Source: Oligoflexales bacterium (GTDB lineage: Bacteria > Bdellovibrionota_B > Oligoflexia > Oligoflexales > JAGOVF01). From it: a stretch of DNA of 44,633 nucleotides. Positions 44,467-44,633 of this stretch are shown here, in pieces. Under the pieces are notes generated by a model. That model worked only from the letters and a program-made list of their open reading frames with translations, did not search any database and was not told the origin of the DNA. The stretch is taken from assembly GCA_018060885.1 (NCBI GenBank), contig JAGOVF010000013.1:1-44633 (forward strand). Direction: 5' to 3'. Both the position numbers and the translations under genes were made by a program. Every line of letters starts with the position of its first letter. Within the stretch, counting starts at the first letter, position 1.

Positions 44467-44510
44467 TCCTGAACCGAAGCATATGTCATCCTGAACCGAA
44501 GCATATGTCG
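44467..44510. repeat. Two tandem 22-bp repeats after lysC
   Basis: TCCTGAACCGAAGCATATGT begins at 44467 and again at 44489; the units differ only in the last base. The CATCCTGAACCGAAG part is a variant of the GTCATCCTGA...AAGGATCT repeat family seen at 15.4-15.65 kb and 28.2 kb. Confidence 0.78.
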
Positions 44511-44525
44511 GTAAATTGAAAAAGT

Positions 44526-44633
44526 TGGTCTCCTTTCCGGTTGTATTGCACACCGGCTCGGCACGGGCTAAACACTACTAAACGTAGTCAATATGAGTCC
44601 TCATTGCAAAGGAGACCAGTACATGTACGACCA
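44526..44633 (+). other. Leader of a probable insertion-sequence gene, cut by the window edge
   Basis: A perfect 11-bp inverted repeat, TGGTCTCCTTT at 44526-44536 and AAAGGAGACCA at 44608-44618, encloses about 71 bases that contain a second hairpin (CCGGT/ACCGG at 44537-44556). The right arm contains GGAG (44611-44614), which lies 9 bases before an ATG at 44623 whose frame runs off the window. Hiding a ribosome-binding site in a long stem is a known way transposases prevent expression from outside transcripts. The protein is too short (MYD...) to identify. Confidence 0.4.

Noticed and set aside
1..44633. tRNA, rRNA or known riboswitch genes
   Set aside because: I looked for tRNA T-loop patterns, rRNA signatures and common riboswitch cores in the intergenic regions and saw none I could support.

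Overview
This 44.6-kb window looks like a chromosomal segment of an AT-rich (by eye about 40% G+C) Gram-negative bacterium. Signal peptides, lipoprotein signals, a secretin-like protein and periplasmic copper chaperones point to an outer membrane. Heme is made by the C5 route (hemA, hemL). Menaquinone is probably made by the futalosine route (mqnA). It has a class II DAHP synthase and a long isoleucyl-tRNA synthetase. TTG and GTG starts are common. Together this suggests a former-deltaproteobacterial lineage such as Bdellovibrionota/Oligoflexia, but the sequence alone does not prove that assignment.

Left part (1-7001): a SCO1-PCuAC fusion copper chaperone faces a minus-strand set of Nudix hydrolase, J-domain co-chaperone and TraB/GumN-like protein. 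Divergent from these are recJ and a sigma-54-type response regulator. The regulator's receiver domain is complete only if translation begins at an ATT codon or after a frameshift.

Accessory island (about 7086-15660): two damaged IS91-like transposase copies lie in the same orientation at its two ends. Inside are two IS66 remnants in opposite orientation and one intact IS66 element of 2450 bp. The intact element sits in the tnpA/tnpB junction of one remnant and is flanked by a perfect 8-bp target duplication. A membrane fatty-acid desaturase-like gene lies between the two remnants. The right edge is a tandem array of 47-49-bp units and hairpins of the GTCATCCTGA...AAGGATCT type. Shorter, related repeats recur near 28.2 kb and 44.5 kb.

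Right part (15669-44633): an adenosine-deaminase-family enzyme overlaps an unusual soluble histidine kinase (STAS-like domain, two CxxC pairs, kinase core). rlmN follows, then a compact heme operon (ccsA/hemX-hemA-hemC-hemD). A divergent class II DAHP synthase precedes a small cluster that ends in remote CpaB-like and CpaC/secretin-like proteins with no motor genes beside it. Next come an esterase, coaD, rsmD, fadD, a small secreted protein, hemL, mqnA, a large DUF2341/LamG lipoprotein, a small cysteine-containing secreted protein, a membrane-anchored unknown, ung, ileS, lysA and lysC. The window ends in the first bases of a probable further insertion sequence, with a hairpin over its ribosome-binding site.

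Functional threads: aroH (chorismate supply), mqnA and possibly the deaminase serve quinone synthesis. hemL, hemA, hemC, hemD and ccsA serve heme and cytochrome c. The SCO/PCuAC protein probably supplies copper to a terminal oxidase. These together describe a respiring cell. lysA and lysC make lysine/diaminopimelate for the wall.
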